Under the pieces are notes generated by a model, which did not search any database, was not told the origin of the DNA, and was given only the letters and a program-made list of their open reading frames with translations. From contig NZ_JAIUJR010000003.1 in the NCBI RefSeq assembly GCF_020166335.1, positions 248,001 to 312,000 on the forward strand: a DNA stretch of 64,000 nt, given 5' to 3'. Shown one piece after another: positions 26,260-35,979 of this stretch (position 1 is the first letter of the stretch; each line of letters begins with the position of its first letter). Source of the DNA: Winogradskyella alexanderae (GTDB lineage Bacteria > Bacteroidota > Bacteroidia > Flavobacteriales > Flavobacteriaceae). A program made the position numbers and the translations under genes.

Positions 26260-27999
26260 TCACTGCTTCACAAATGATAAAACCTGACTTGAATTGTCCC
26301 TCGTAAGCTTTATAAAATAAATACCTTCTTTTAGATCCTCAACCGAAATATTTAAATCTAGATTTGAAACTACTTTAGATGCTTTGATTTTTTGACCAAG
26401 CGTATTGTATATTTCATACCTATCAGGTAGTGTAGTAGTATTGACTGTTAGCGTATTAGATGTTGGATTTGGCCAAAGGCGAATGTCTTCTGTACTGAAA
26501 TCATCTATGCTAAGAACACCATTGAAGAAATTATTTGAGGTGCCATTCCCAAAATCTCCTCCACTTGCCAATAAGGTATTGTCAGCTGCCCTTAATTGAT
26601 AGTTGCCGTTACCTGAGGCACAACAAATACCATCACCGTAGCTATCGTTAATTTCAAATTTGTAACAGACATCAGGATTAACTGTAAAGGTTTCAGTCTT
26701 TGTTGTAAAATCATCTATGCCTTCTACATAAGGACCTCCTGAATATAAAACATTGCCATCGCCATCTGAGAAACTCCACGTAGTCTCTGTTGGCCAGTCA
26801 TCTAAAGTCAGGCTCAATTCAATAGTTATTGTGCTTATTTCTTGAGCACCGACATTAATGTATTGCGATTTAACTTTACTGATTGTTTGAGTACCATTAG
26901 AAACAGTAAGTGCGACGTCATAAGTACCAATACCATTATAAGTGTGTGTTATGTTTTGGGTATTATAATCTTCAATGGCGTCACCATTAATATCCCAAGA
27001 CCATGTTGTCGCACCAACACTGTTATCAGTGAAATTTACCGTTAAATCACTACCACAGCTTTCAGTTTCATCCGCGACGAAATCTGTACTAAAACTTGGA
27101 CACGCCATACTACTTCTAGAAATTTGATAAACGGCGTTAATTCGGGCAAATTGTTGCGGAGAAAACAACGTTCTGCATTGCTTTCGTGAATAAGACATAA
27201 TATTTAACGGATCAGGTTGATAAACATCACCATTGGCATCTTGACTAAAAAAATCAGTGTAATCGCAATTCGTATTAACATTGTTAAAACCTAATTTTGG
27301 GTCTGCTGGTGTATCACAAATAAAATCTCCTGTACTTTCGCAGTTAGTACCATCTACAAGCTCCTCTGTAGATGCAAAAACATTACTGTTACCGTGTGTG
27401 TGAGGCAACGCAAAAAAATGACCCATTTCATGTGCTAAAGTACTGCCGTTTGTTGTACAACTGTTTGCCATAAGTATGGTTTCTGGCCCGCCAGGGAAAT
27501 AGGCATAGCCACACAATGAGCCTCCAGAACTACTGGTTATTGAATTGGTAAAATAGATATTAATTACACCATTGACATTATTGACAGAGGTTAGTAAGCC
27601 TTCTTCAGAGCTCTCGTAAGTGTAATAATCATCATTATTTATGTAGTTAATTCCATCACACAAAAAGAATTCAAGACCAGCACTAACATATATTGAATTC
27701 ATCGTAGCAATGGCATCATTTAGCTGAATTTCAGTTAATCCACCGGTACCATCCGATTGTCTTATAATATGAGCTTTAATTGGTACAGAGCTTAGTAAAT
27801 TAGAATTTCGACCAAATGATTGGTTCTGTAAAAATTCAGTTTCTAGAGCTTTGATCTGGTCTATTTTAGAATCGTAATAGTTTTGTTCTTCTTCTGTAAA
27901 TTTAAATCCGCAATCATCTGATTGTGCATTTAAAAAGGGTACAAAAAATAGAGAGATTAGCCCTAAAAAAATAGACTGCTTAATTAATTTATAATGCAT
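26260..27999 (-). CDS. Secreted M43 (pappalysin-like) metalloprotease with PKD domain and T9SS signal
   Basis: A 579-residue secreted protease. The signal peptide is residues 1-25 (FFVPFLNAQ). The catalytic M43 domain spans about 70-300; its zinc site HEMGHFFALPH at 190-200 fits HEXXHxxGxxH with Ala in place of Gly, and the Met-turn is likely in PLNIMSYSRKQC. A PKD-like domain lies at about 305-385 (VTTWSWDINGD-type strand, GIGTYDVALTVSNG). A further beta domain follows with CYKFEINDSYGDGICC. The last 75 residues are a type A T9SS sorting domain (LWPNPTSNTLTV ... GIYFIKLTRD). It is therefore exported by the type IX system, probably to digest environmental protein or peptides. Confidence 0.9.
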   Translation of the reverse strand: MHYKLIKQSIFLGLISLFFVPFLNAQSDDCGFKFTEEEQNYYDSKIDQIKALETEFLQNQSFGRNSNLLSSVPIKAHIIRQSDGTGGLTEIQLNDAIATMNSIYVSAGLEFFLCDGINYINNDDYYTYESSEEGLLTSVNNVNGVINIYFTNSITSSSGGSLCGYAYFPGGPETILMANSCTTNGSTLAHEMGHFFALPHTHGNSNVFASTEELVDGTNCESTGDFICDTPADPKLGFNNVNTNCDYTDFFSQDANGDVYQPDPLNIMSYSRKQCRTLFSPQQFARINAVYQISRSSMACPSFSTDFVADETESCGSDLTVNFTDNSVGATTWSWDINGDAIEDYNTQNITHTYNGIGTYDVALTVSNGTQTISKVKSQYINVGAQEISTITIELSLTLDDWPTETTWSFSDGDGNVLYSGGPYVEGIDDFTTKTETFTVNPDVCYKFEINDSYGDGICCASGNGNYQLRAADNTLLASGGDFGNGTSNNFFNGVLSIDDFSTEDIRLWPNPTSNTLTVNTTTLPDRYEIYNTLGQKIKASKVVSNLDLNISVEDLKEGIYFIKLTRDNSSQVLSFVKQ

Positions 28000-28213
28000 T
28001 TGGTTTGGTAATTTGTGTTTAGTAGGTATCCCAAAATATGAATTTACCTATAATTATGGATGATTTTTCGATAAAAAACTAAATATTTTAACAAATCCAA
28101 ATATTAATAACGGGTTCATTTTCAAGGTATTTATTGGGACGGAATGTATATGCAAGGATGGTTTTACTTGCAATATAAAAGACAAATAATGTAATTTAGG
28201 CCAAACATTTATT

Positions 28214-28831
28214 TTGAATATAGAGATACTATTATCATTTGCATTAGCGACTTCTGCATTAGCCTTATCTCCTGGACCAGACAATATTTATGTACTTGTG
28301 CAAAGTATTACCAATGGGAAGATTTATGGCATTGCCACTGTTTGTGGTCTCATTACTGGCTGTATCGTTCATACAACGCTTTTAGCTTTTGGTGTTTCTG
28401 CAATCATCAAGGCAAATGAAAATATCTTCTTGGCAATTAAGATTTTTGGTGCAATCTATCTTCTGTATCTGGCATATTCCGTTTACAAATCAGATTCGAA
28501 TATAGATTTTACATCAAACAGTGCACCAAGAAAAAGTTTAAAGGCATTATTTATTCAAGGTTTCTTTATGAATGTCCTTAATCCAAAAGTTACAATTTTC
28601 TTTCTGGCCTTTTTCCCTGGTTTCTTATTTAGTGATTCCTTGAGTTCAGTGTTTCAATTTTATGTTCTTGGTGGCATTTTCATGTTAGTCTCCTTTATTA
28701 TTTTCTCTGCTATAGCTTTATTTGCTGGCGAAATAAAAGCTTTTACCCTAAACCACAGAAATTCTGGAGTTGTTTTTAAATGGCTTCAGATTGTGGTTTT
28801 TATAGGTATTGCAGTGTTTATTTTAGTTTAA
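28214..28831 (+). CDS. LysE family exporter, TTG start
   Basis: A 205-residue inner-membrane protein with about six transmembrane helices. The N-terminal block LSFALATSALALSPGPDNIYVLVQSITNGK is the LysE/RhtB signature (SPGPDN), and the later segment FFMNVLNPKVTIFFLAFFPGFL is the family's second conserved NPK block. These carriers export amino acids or related metabolites. The only start that keeps the signature complete is the TTG at 28214. HMG-CoA lyase follows 44 bp later with its own promoter-like box, so a joint role in amino acid overflow is only a guess. Confidence 0.85.
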   Translation: MNIEILLSFALATSALALSPGPDNIYVLVQSITNGKIYGIATVCGLITGCIVHTTLLAFGVSAIIKANENIFLAIKIFGAIYLLYLAYSVYKSDSNIDFTSNSAPRKSLKALFIQGFFMNVLNPKVTIFFLAFFPGFLFSDSLSSVFQFYVLGGIFMLVSFIIFSAIALFAGEIKAFTLNHRNSGVVFKWLQIVVFIGIAVFILV

Positions 28832-28862
28832 TTTTAAGTTATGAAAAAGGTATTCTAAGCCT

Positions 28863-28870
28863 TATATTTG
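28863..28870 (+). promoter_or_regulatory. TATATTTG -7 box for the HMG-CoA lyase gene
   Basis: Exact TAnnTTTG match ending 5 bp before the ATG at 28876. If used, the transcript would carry almost no 5' leader. Confidence 0.45.
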
Positions 28871-28875
28871 AGGCA

Positions 28876-29739
28876 ATGGAGAACAGTGTAAAGCTAATTG
28901 AATGCCCAAGGGATGCCATGCAAGGCATTAAGGAGTTTATTCCTACCGAAAAGAAAGCACAATACATTCAAAGTCTTCTTAGAGTTGGTTTTGATACAAT
29001 AGATTTTGGAAGTTTTGTTTCTCCAAAGGCGATACCTCAAATGGTAGATACAGCAGAAGTTTTATCACTGTTAGATTTGTCAAGCACTAAAAGTAAAATC
29101 CTAGCAATTATTGCAAATACGCGCGGCGCAACTGACGCTTCTCAACATGACCAAATTGATTACTTAGGATTTCCATTTTCAATTTCTGAAAACTTTCAAA
29201 TGCGTAATACGCATAAGACGATAGCGCAATCGGTCATTACCCTTGCCGAAATTTTGGAAATCGCAGATAAGAGCAATAAGGAAGTAGTGGTATACATTTC
29301 CATGGGTTTTGGTAATCCTTATGGTGATCCGTGGAACGTGGATATTGTTGGTGAGTGGACTGCTAAGCTGGCAAGTATGGGTGTAAAAATTCTATCTTTA
29401 AGTGATACTATAGGCAGTTCCAATCAAGAGAATATCACCTATTTATTTTCTAACTTAATTCCCAGATATCCAAATATTGAATTTGGAGCTCACTTACATA
29501 CAACACCATCAACATGGTTCGAAAAAATTGATGCAGCTTATACTGCAGGTTGTAGACGGTTTGATGGAGCTATTCAAGGATTTGGTGGTTGTCCTATGGC
29601 GAAGGATGAGCTTACAGGTAATATGCCAACCGAAAAGATGTTTTCTTACTTCACACAAAAAAAGGCGCACGATTTAAACGCTATGTCCTTTGAAAGTGCC
29701 TATAATGAGGCTACAAAAATTTTTAGAAAGTACCACTAA
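28876..29739 (+). CDS. Hydroxymethylglutaryl-CoA lyase
   Basis: A 287-residue TIM-barrel enzyme splitting HMG-CoA to acetyl-CoA and acetoacetate, the last step of leucine breakdown. Metal and catalytic residues are retained: ECPRDAMQG (Arg-Asp), GAHLHTTPSTW (His-x-His metal ligands), the signature cysteine in GFGGCPMA, and GN within LTGNMPTE. The first block reads RDAMQ where most homologues have RDGLQ. The ATG at 28876 is chosen because upstream in-frame codons overlap the LysE gene and carry no family similarity. It fits metabolically with the leucine dehydrogenase elsewhere in the window. Confidence 0.88.
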   Translation: MENSVKLIECPRDAMQGIKEFIPTEKKAQYIQSLLRVGFDTIDFGSFVSPKAIPQMVDTAEVLSLLDLSSTKSKILAIIANTRGATDASQHDQIDYLGFPFSISENFQMRNTHKTIAQSVITLAEILEIADKSNKEVVVYISMGFGNPYGDPWNVDIVGEWTAKLASMGVKILSLSDTIGSSNQENITYLFSNLIPRYPNIEFGAHLHTTPSTWFEKIDAAYTAGCRRFDGAIQGFGGCPMAKDELTGNMPTEKMFSYFTQKKAHDLNAMSFESAYNEATKIFRKYH

Positions 29740-29740
29740 A

Positions 29741-29771
29741 AAAACGCTATTTAAAACAAAGTAGCGCTTTT
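29741..29771. terminator. Imperfect hairpin between convergent genes
   Basis: AAAACGCTA (29741-29749) pairs with TAGCGCTTTT (29762-29771) apart from one unpaired base, just after the HMG-CoA lyase stop and before the end of the receptor gene on the minus strand. Confidence 0.45.
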
Positions 29772-29793
29772 CACTAATTAACCAATCTTGTGT

Positions 29794-32025
29794 TTAAAAT
29801 CTAAACTCCAATCCTAAGTTCGCTCCAAAAGGATGGCCAGGCCTCAAACCTGCAGGAACTCTTGAAACTGCATAGGTTTCGTCTAGCATATTTATAATGT
29901 TTCCAGTTAGGCTCAACTTATTTGAGAAGTGATATTTTGCAGAAAAATCAATTATAAAATTAGATTTCACTAGTTCGTCATTAGGAATGGTTCCATTCCC
30001 TGCAAGGGTTCTAAATTCTCCATTATATCTACCGCTGAAATTCAATTCGTATTTAGCATGTTCCAGTGAGATCATCGCATTGAATTGATGCTCTGGGATA
30101 TATGGTAGTTGATCACCCTCAGATACTTCTCCCCAAATACCGTTAGCACTATCAAAACTATTTTGAAATTCAGTATTGGTGTAAGTGTAGCCAAAAGTTA
30201 AAGGCATTGAGAAGTTGTCATTTTTTGACATTAAATCATAGTTAAGCAATAATTCCAAACCACTAACGGCAACTTCACCAGCATTAAACTGTTCTAGTGA
30301 GCCAGTGCCACCTGTTGCGGCAATATCGCTTCCTAATAAATTACTATAATCATTAAAAAATCCAACAATTTCTCCTCTTAGACCTCCAAAAACAAATCTA
30401 GATCCTAGTTCATAGTTGATACTTTCTTCGGCTTCTTGACCTGGTTGATTACTTGGCGGTGAAAAACCTTTATGGACACCACCAAATACAGAAAGATCAT
30501 TTTTAAGAGCATAGTTAAAACCGATTCCAGGAATAAAAATATCAAGGGAATTATCTCTAAAGGAAGGATTTATGTTTGATCTGCCAGGATTATCACTACC
30601 ATAATCCACACGTTCAAGTTGAATGTTCTCGTAACGTACACCTGGTGTAAGCGTTAAATCATTGTATTTGAATTTATACATCACATATCCAGCAAATGCC
30701 GTTGCGCTACTAATTCTATTACCTTCGGCACCTCTTTCGCCTAGGGAGGTCAAAGTCATTGATCCATTAATAATGTTATAACCATCTTCCCATTGAAAGC
30801 GATCTTCCTCATCGTAATGGTATCTGGCACCAATTTCTAAATCATGGAACGTATTTTCGCCATACCAATGGTAATCAAATTTGGTTTGTAAGCCTTTAGA
30901 GTAGTAAGCTCTATTATTTGCTTTTAATAAAAGGGCATCGGCTTCTGAATCGACGTCACCTCTAATAATACTTAAATGGTCGGGAAACTGATTCGGGTTT
31001 GAGATGACGTCTGCGATCCGTTGTTTATTGCCATTGAAAATAACATCATCTAGTTTGTACCAATTTCGTGTAAACTTATTGTAATAACCATTGGTGGTTA
31101 TTCTAAAGTTCTTTGAGAAATTCAATTTATGAGTTAACATAAATTGTACATGTTCAGCGTTCATCACATCCTCTTGGGACGATGCATATCGGCTGAAAGG
31201 AGAGTTGGCAAAATCAGTTTCTGTAAGACCTAAATAGGTTTCGTTTGACACTTCGTCAGAATATTGAAATTTAGCTTCCAGGGATTGCTGTAGTTTTGCC
31301 TCTGCCTTTGAGTTCACTCTAAATTTTGCTACAACTTCATTGATGTCAAACCCAGTATTACTATTATCTGGTAGATCTTTAAAACCATCGGAGTTATAAT
31401 TTAAATATTCAACCATATAGCCTAAAGTCGGTTTACTGTCACCAACACGAGCATGAAATTGACTTGTGTTATAGCTTCCATAGTTTGCTCTAATCTGTCC
31501 TGTAAGTGTTTTAGGTATTTGTGTTGAAATCATATTTATAGCCCCGCCAGTAGTAAATGGTCCAAATTGGACCTGACTACTTCCCTTAAGGATTTCTACG
31601 GCTTGCATTCTCGCTACGGAAGGAAAATAGTACGCGGAAGGCGAGCTGTAAGGTGCTGGTGCGATTAAGACACCGTCTTCCATAATGGAAATTTTTGCAC
31701 TTCGTTGAGGTGATGTCCCTCTTAAACTAATGTTTGGTCTTAAACCAAATCCATCTTCTTCATAGAAAGTTACACCAGGAACTGCTCTTAATGCTCTATT
31801 GATATCCGTATAATTAAACTTTTGTAGTTCCTCTGGAGATAAATAATATGCAGATCCCGTTCTATTTCTTGCAACATATTTATTACCAAATATAGCATTG
31901 GCGTCAATTAATACTTCATCCAGTTTTTGGATGGAATCATTTTGTTTTTCTTTTTGATTTTCTTGAGCTTTTAGGTTAGTAATCATTACTAAGCCTAGTA
32001 TTGATAAGGTAAATTTCGCATTCAT
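29794..32025 (-). CDS. TonB-dependent receptor, FecA-like
   Basis: A 743-residue outer-membrane receptor. The signal peptide is MNAKFTLSILGLVMITNLKA; an upstream in-frame ATG at 32088 only adds leader and lies beyond the promoter box. There is no carboxypeptidase-regulatory-like domain. The plug spans about 55-170, with LRAVPGVTFYEEDGFGLRPNISLRG and VEILKGSSQVQFGPFTTGGAINMIST. The barrel ends in FGANLGLEFRF with a C-terminal Phe. Plug composition resembles FecA-type receptors for ferric citrate and related siderophores, so iron uptake is the likely role, but no FecI/FecR regulators are adjacent. It is divergent from guaB. Confidence 0.85.
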   Translation of the reverse strand: MNAKFTLSILGLVMITNLKAQENQKEKQNDSIQKLDEVLIDANAIFGNKYVARNRTGSAYYLSPEELQKFNYTDINRALRAVPGVTFYEEDGFGLRPNISLRGTSPQRSAKISIMEDGVLIAPAPYSSPSAYYFPSVARMQAVEILKGSSQVQFGPFTTGGAINMISTQIPKTLTGQIRANYGSYNTSQFHARVGDSKPTLGYMVEYLNYNSDGFKDLPDNSNTGFDINEVVAKFRVNSKAEAKLQQSLEAKFQYSDEVSNETYLGLTETDFANSPFSRYASSQEDVMNAEHVQFMLTHKLNFSKNFRITTNGYYNKFTRNWYKLDDVIFNGNKQRIADVISNPNQFPDHLSIIRGDVDSEADALLLKANNRAYYSKGLQTKFDYHWYGENTFHDLEIGARYHYDEEDRFQWEDGYNIINGSMTLTSLGERGAEGNRISSATAFAGYVMYKFKYNDLTLTPGVRYENIQLERVDYGSDNPGRSNINPSFRDNSLDIFIPGIGFNYALKNDLSVFGGVHKGFSPPSNQPGQEAEESINYELGSRFVFGGLRGEIVGFFNDYSNLLGSDIAATGGTGSLEQFNAGEVAVSGLELLLNYDLMSKNDNFSMPLTFGYTYTNTEFQNSFDSANGIWGEVSEGDQLPYIPEHQFNAMISLEHAKYELNFSGRYNGEFRTLAGNGTIPNDELVKSNFIIDFSAKYHFSNKLSLTGNIINMLDETYAVSRVPAGLRPGHPFGANLGLEFRF

Positions 32026-32065
32026 TAATTTAGACTTATTAAAAATAAATATAATTTTAGGCAGA

Positions 32066-32095
32066 CAAAAATAAAACTGTAATTTCAATTCTCAA
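32066..32095 (-). promoter_or_regulatory. TTG -33 / TATTTTTG -7 promoter for the FecA-like receptor
   Basis: On the minus strand TTG (32095-32093) and TATTTTTG (32073-32066) are 19 bases apart. The ATG at 32025 is 40 bp downstream. Confidence 0.55.
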
Positions 32096-32196
32096 ACTTT
32101 ATTTAGAATAAATAAAAATAAAATCCGCAATTGATTTTAAATGAATTTGTTATGTTTTTGAATGGGTTGAGTATAACTATTTCATTTAACCTTTAG

Positions 32197-32230
32197 TTGA
32201 CATTAAGCACTTAAAAAAAACGTATATTTG
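32197..32230 (+). promoter_or_regulatory. TTG -33 / TATATTTG -7 promoter for guaB
   Basis: TTG at 32197-32199 and TATATTTG at 32223-32230 are 23 bases apart, at the upper end of the described spacing. The guaB ATG is 25 bp downstream. Confidence 0.5.
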
Positions 32231-32255
32231 CACGCAATTATATCTTAATTGCATC

Positions 32256-33728
32256 ATGACAGCACACGAAAACAAAATCTTAGGTGAAGGCCTTACCTAC
32301 GATGACGTCTTATTAGTCCCGGCATTTTCAGAAGTACTACCGCGTGAAGTAAACATTCAGTCAAAGTTCACAAGGAATATTGGTATAAACGTTCCCATTG
32401 TTTCTGCAGCGATGGATACCGTTACCGAGAGCAAAATGGCTATTGCTATGGCTCGTGAGGGTGGTATTGGTGTTTTGCATAAAAACATGACCATTGAAGA
32501 TCAGGCTGCTAAAGTAAGGCGTGTAAAACGTGCAGAAAGCGGGATGATTATAGATCCGGTGACGCTACCAATGGATGCAAAGGTCATTGATGCAAAAAAT
32601 GCAATGAGAGAGCATAGTATTGGCGGGATACCTATAGTTGACGAAAATGGCAAGCTAAAAGGAATTGTTACCAATCGTGATTTACGATTTGAACATAAAA
32701 ATGAAAAACCAATTATTGAAGTCATGACAGGTGAGAACCTTGTAACTGCGCCTGTTGGTACATCATTAAAAGATGCCGAAGCAATTCTCCAAGCTCATAA
32801 AATTGAAAAACTACTCATTGTTGGTGATGACTACAAATTAGCGGGCTTAATAACATTTAGAGATATTACTAAAGTCACCCAAAAACCAATAGCCAATAAA
32901 GATACTTACGGACGCTTACGTGTGGCAGCAGCAATTGGTGTTACAGGTGATGCTGTCGAAAGAGCCTCAGCTTTGGTAAAAGCTGGTGTAGATGCAGTAG
33001 TTATTGACACGGCACATGGCCACACCAAAGGTGTTATTTCAATATTAAAAGATATTAAGTCACAATTCAAAGAACTAGATGTTATTGTCGGAAATATTGC
33101 AACTGGAGAAGCTGCAAGGTATCTAGTAGAAGCAGGTGCCGATGCAGTGAAGGTAGGTATAGGTCCGGGATCTATTTGTACAACACGTGTAGTTGCAGGT
33201 GTTGGATTTCCACAGTTTTCAGCTGTCTTGGAAGTTGCGCAGGCTATAAAGGGATCAGGTGTTCCCGTAATCGCAGATGGAGGTATTCGTTATACAGGTG
33301 ATATTCCTAAAGCTATTGCTGCAGGTGCTGATACGGTGATGCTGGGATCACTGCTTGCTGGTACGAAAGAAAGCCCTGGTGAGACCATTATTTATGAAGG
33401 GCGTAAGTTTAAATCTTATAGAGGTATGGGTTCTGTCGAAGCAATGAAACAAGGAAGCAAGGATCGTTATTTCCAAGATGTAGAGGATGATATAAAGAAG
33501 TTAGTTCCTGAAGGCATTGTTGGGCGCGTACCATATAAAGGTGAGCTGTTTGAAAGCATTCATCAATTTGTTGGCGGATTGAGAGCTGGTATGGGCTACT
33601 GTGGGGCTAAGGATATACCGACATTAAAGGAAACAGGACGTTTTGTAAAAATTACAGCTAGTGGTATTAATGAAAGTCATCCTCATGATGTAACCATTAC
33701 AAAAGAAGCACCAAATTATTCAAGATAA
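32256..33728 (+). CDS. guaB: IMP dehydrogenase
   Basis: A 490-residue TIM-barrel enzyme converting IMP to XMP, the first committed step to GMP. The order is catalytic barrel (1-90), two CBS domains (about 95-210, with [22 protein letters not shown]), then barrel again. The catalytic loop [17 protein letters not shown] has the nucleophilic Cys near residue 308; FPQFSAV and [28 protein letters not shown] follow. The mobile flap carries [11 protein letters not shown] and the Arg-Tyr dyad lies further on. The family length is normal. It is monocistronic, with its own promoter and terminator. Confidence 0.96.
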   Translation: MTAHENKILGEGLTYDDVLLVPAFSEVLPREVNIQSKFTRNIGINVPIVSAAMDTVTESKMAIAMAREGGIGVLHKNMTIEDQAAKVRRVKRAESGMIIDPVTLPMDAKVIDAKNAMREHSIGGIPIVDENGKLKGIVTNRDLRFEHKNEKPIIEVMTGENLVTAPVGTSLKDAEAILQAHKIEKLLIVGDDYKLAGLITFRDITKVTQKPIANKDTYGRLRVAAAIGVTGDAVERASALVKAGVDAVVIDTAHGHTKGVISILKDIKSQFKELDVIVGNIATGEAARYLVEAGADAVKVGIGPGSICTTRVVAGVGFPQFSAVLEVAQAIKGSGVPVIADGGIRYTGDIPKAIAAGADTVMLGSLLAGTKESPGETIIYEGRKFKSYRGMGSVEAMKQGSKDRYFQDVEDDIKKLVPEGIVGRVPYKGELFESIHQFVGGLRAGMGYCGAKDIPTLKETGRFVKITASGINESHPHDVTITKEAPNYSR

Positions 33729-33752
33729 TAACAATTTAAATCTGAATATAAG

Positions 33753-33774
33753 AACAGCATTTTTAAATGCTGTT
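33753..33774 (+). terminator. Intrinsic terminator of guaB
   Basis: Arms AACAGCATTT (33753-33762) and AAATGCTGTT (33765-33774) form the stem, in practice with a six-base loop, followed by a T-run (TTTTGTTT). Confidence 0.8.
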
Positions 33775-33851
33775 TTTTGTTTAACCTAAGTGTAGTAAAT
33801 TAAAAACTTTATGAAATGTTAATGTGCGGTATTTTCAATTATACCAAGACT

Positions 33852-33859
33852 TATCTTTG
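33852..33859 (+). promoter_or_regulatory. TATCTTTG -7 box for the crtD-cruF-crtY operon
   Basis: Exact TAnnTTTG match ending 8 bp before the crtD ATG at 33868. Transcription from it would leave a 5' leader of only a few bases. Confidence 0.55.
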
Positions 33860-33867
33860 CAATAATT

Positions 33868-35343
33868 ATGACTCAAAAAAGTATAGCTGTTATAGGAGCA
33901 GGATTAGCAGGGCTAGCATCTGCAATTAGATTACGATCACAAGGTCATAATGTTTCTGTTTTTGAAGCAAATGACTATCCAGGAGGTAAGCTTACTGCTT
34001 TTACTGAGCAAGGTTACCGATTTGATATGGGCCCTTCGCTTTTCACAATGCCTCATTTTGTAGAAGACTTGTTCAAGGTCGCTAATAAATCTGTTAAGGA
34101 TTATTTTGAATACCATCAGAAATCTATAGTTTGTAATTATTTTTACGAAGACGGTACGCGGTTTTCCGCCTATGCAGACAAAAATAAATTTGCAACAGAA
34201 GCCTCAAGAACATTTAATGTCAATAAAAAGGCCATAATTGGTTACCTTAATAAAAGCAAAAGAAAATACGACTTAACAGCGTCCTTATTTCTTGAAAAGT
34301 CACTGCACAAGTTGTCAACCTATCTAAGTACTGATACACTTAACGCCATTCTAAAAATAAACACCTTAGACCTAAACACAAGCCTAAACGAATATAATGC
34401 CAATGTTTTTTCAGATGAAAGGCTTGTGCAATTCTTCAATCGTTTTGCAACATATAATGGATCATCACCTTATCAAACACCTGGTATAATGTCTATGATT
34501 CCGCATTTGGAGCAACATTATGGAACGTTTTTTCCTAAAGGTGGTATGCACTCAATAACAATGAGTCTTTATCAGCTAGCAAAAGACATTGGTGTAGTGT
34601 TTAATTTTGATACCAAGGTCGAAGAAATTATTACCAATAAGCGTCAAGTAACTGGAATTAAAGCCAATGGCGCCATTGTAAATGCAGATATTGTTGTGTC
34701 GAATTCTGATGTTGTGCCCACTTATCGTCAACTTTTAAAAAAACATAAAGCTCCCGAAAAGGTATTGCAACAACCTCGAAGTAGTTCGGCCCTAATTTTT
34801 TATTGGGGAATCACTAAGGAATTCGAAGAATTGGATTTGCATAATATTTTCTTTTCTAAGGATTATAGAACGGAGTTTGACCAAATTTTTAATAAAAATA
34901 CCGTTTATGACGACCCAACGGTATATATTAATATTACATCTAAAGAGGAGCCAAATGACGCACCAGAAGGTTGTGAAAATTGGTTTGTAATGATTAATGT
35001 GCCTAGCAATAAAGGTCAGGATTGGGATGAGATAATAGAATATTCGAGAAAAAATATCTTGACTAAACTAACTCGGTTGTTAGATGTAAATTTGGAAAGT
35101 CTAATAGCGTATGAAAGTATTTTGGAGCCTCGAACAATAGAATCTAGAACCCAGAGCTATCAAGGCGCCTTATATGGGGCGGCAAGCAATAATAAATTTG
35201 CGGCGTTTTTAAGACATCCAAATTTTAAGAACTCAATAAAGAATTTATATTTCTGTGGTGGTAGCGTACATCCTGGTGGAGGTATACCTTTATGTTTGTT
35301 ATCAGGAAAAATTGTTGCGGATTTAATACAAAAGAACAACTAA
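33868..35343 (+). CDS. crtD: Carotenoid 3,4-desaturase CrtD (phytoene-desaturase family)
   Basis: A 491-residue FAD enzyme. The dinucleotide motif VIGAGLAGLASAIRLRSQG is at residues 8-26, with FEANDYPGGKL and FDMGPSLFTMP after it. The block NRFATYNGSSPYQTPGIMSMIPHLE separates CrtD from CrtI; CrtD introduces a 3,4 double bond in 1-hydroxylated carotenoid ends. The C-terminal carotenoid motif FCGGSVHPGGGIPLCLLSGK is complete. A separate CrtI-like gene in the window (48565-50025) is the better candidate for phytoene desaturation. cruF starts on the next base, and the hydratase product is the expected CrtD substrate, which supports the assignment. Confidence 0.85.
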   Translation: MTQKSIAVIGAGLAGLASAIRLRSQGHNVSVFEANDYPGGKLTAFTEQGYRFDMGPSLFTMPHFVEDLFKVANKSVKDYFEYHQKSIVCNYFYEDGTRFSAYADKNKFATEASRTFNVNKKAIIGYLNKSKRKYDLTASLFLEKSLHKLSTYLSTDTLNAILKINTLDLNTSLNEYNANVFSDERLVQFFNRFATYNGSSPYQTPGIMSMIPHLEQHYGTFFPKGGMHSITMSLYQLAKDIGVVFNFDTKVEEIITNKRQVTGIKANGAIVNADIVVSNSDVVPTYRQLLKKHKAPEKVLQQPRSSSALIFYWGITKEFEELDLHNIFFSKDYRTEFDQIFNKNTVYDDPTVYINITSKEEPNDAPEGCENWFVMINVPSNKGQDWDEIIEYSRKNILTKLTRLLDVNLESLIAYESILEPRTIESRTQSYQGALYGAASNNKFAAFLRHPNFKNSIKNLYFCGGSVHPGGGIPLCLLSGKIVADLIQKNN

Positions 35344-35979
35344 ATGATAGATAGAAAATTTATCAGATACTTGTCGGTTTTTTTAATTTGGTTATTTTCC
35401 ATTTCTGGAATAATAGGAATTCTGTCACCAGAATATTCTGGTTGGTTCCTAAGCATGACGCCCTTTAATTTGCTCCTTACTTTTGTAATTCTTTTGGTTA
35501 ATATCCAAGAATATAAATGGCAGATACCAGTTGCCATAGCAATTCCATTTTTCTTGGGATTTATTACTGAGGCATTGGGTGTGAATTTTGGACTAATATT
35601 CGGTAACTATGCCTATGGTGAAAATCTTGGGTATAAGATTTTTGGAGTACCTATAATGATTTGTTTTAACTGGGCTTTGTTAACGATGGCCACTGCAGAT
35701 ATTGCTAGTTATTTAAGCAAAAATATAGTTTTGGCTTCTTTAGTTGGTGCAGGTTTAATGACTGGTTTAGATTTTATCATTGAAGTATCTGCACCTCGCT
35801 TTGATTATTGGGAATTTGAGAATGGGCATGTCCCACTTCAAAATTATATTGGTTGGTTGTGTACTGCTTTCATTGCACATTACGGTTATCAGTATTTTAA
35901 GGTGAAGACCCATAAAGGGATTTCATTTCATGTCTATATTTCGATTGTTTTATTTTTTACTGTTTTTCTGTTTTTTTAA
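35344..35979 (+). CDS. cruF: Carotenoid 1,2-hydratase CruF-like membrane protein
   Basis: A 211-residue integral membrane protein with about six to seven helices, of the carotenoid biosynthesis family DUF422. Recognisable blocks are FFLGFITEALGVNFGLIFGNYAYGE near residue 60 and GVPIMICFNWALLTMA near 97, with DFIIEVSAPRFDYWEFENGHVPLQNYIGW near 142. CruF adds water across the 1,2 double bond of an acyclic psi end group. The gene starts immediately after the crtD stop, and its own stop overlaps the crtY start by one base (TAATG), so the three genes form one translationally tight operon. Confidence 0.85.
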   Translation: MIDRKFIRYLSVFLIWLFSISGIIGILSPEYSGWFLSMTPFNLLLTFVILLVNIQEYKWQIPVAIAIPFFLGFITEALGVNFGLIFGNYAYGENLGYKIFGVPIMICFNWALLTMATADIASYLSKNIVLASLVGAGLMTGLDFIIEVSAPRFDYWEFENGHVPLQNYIGWLCTAFIAHYGYQYFKVKTHKGISFHVYISIVLFFTVFLFF

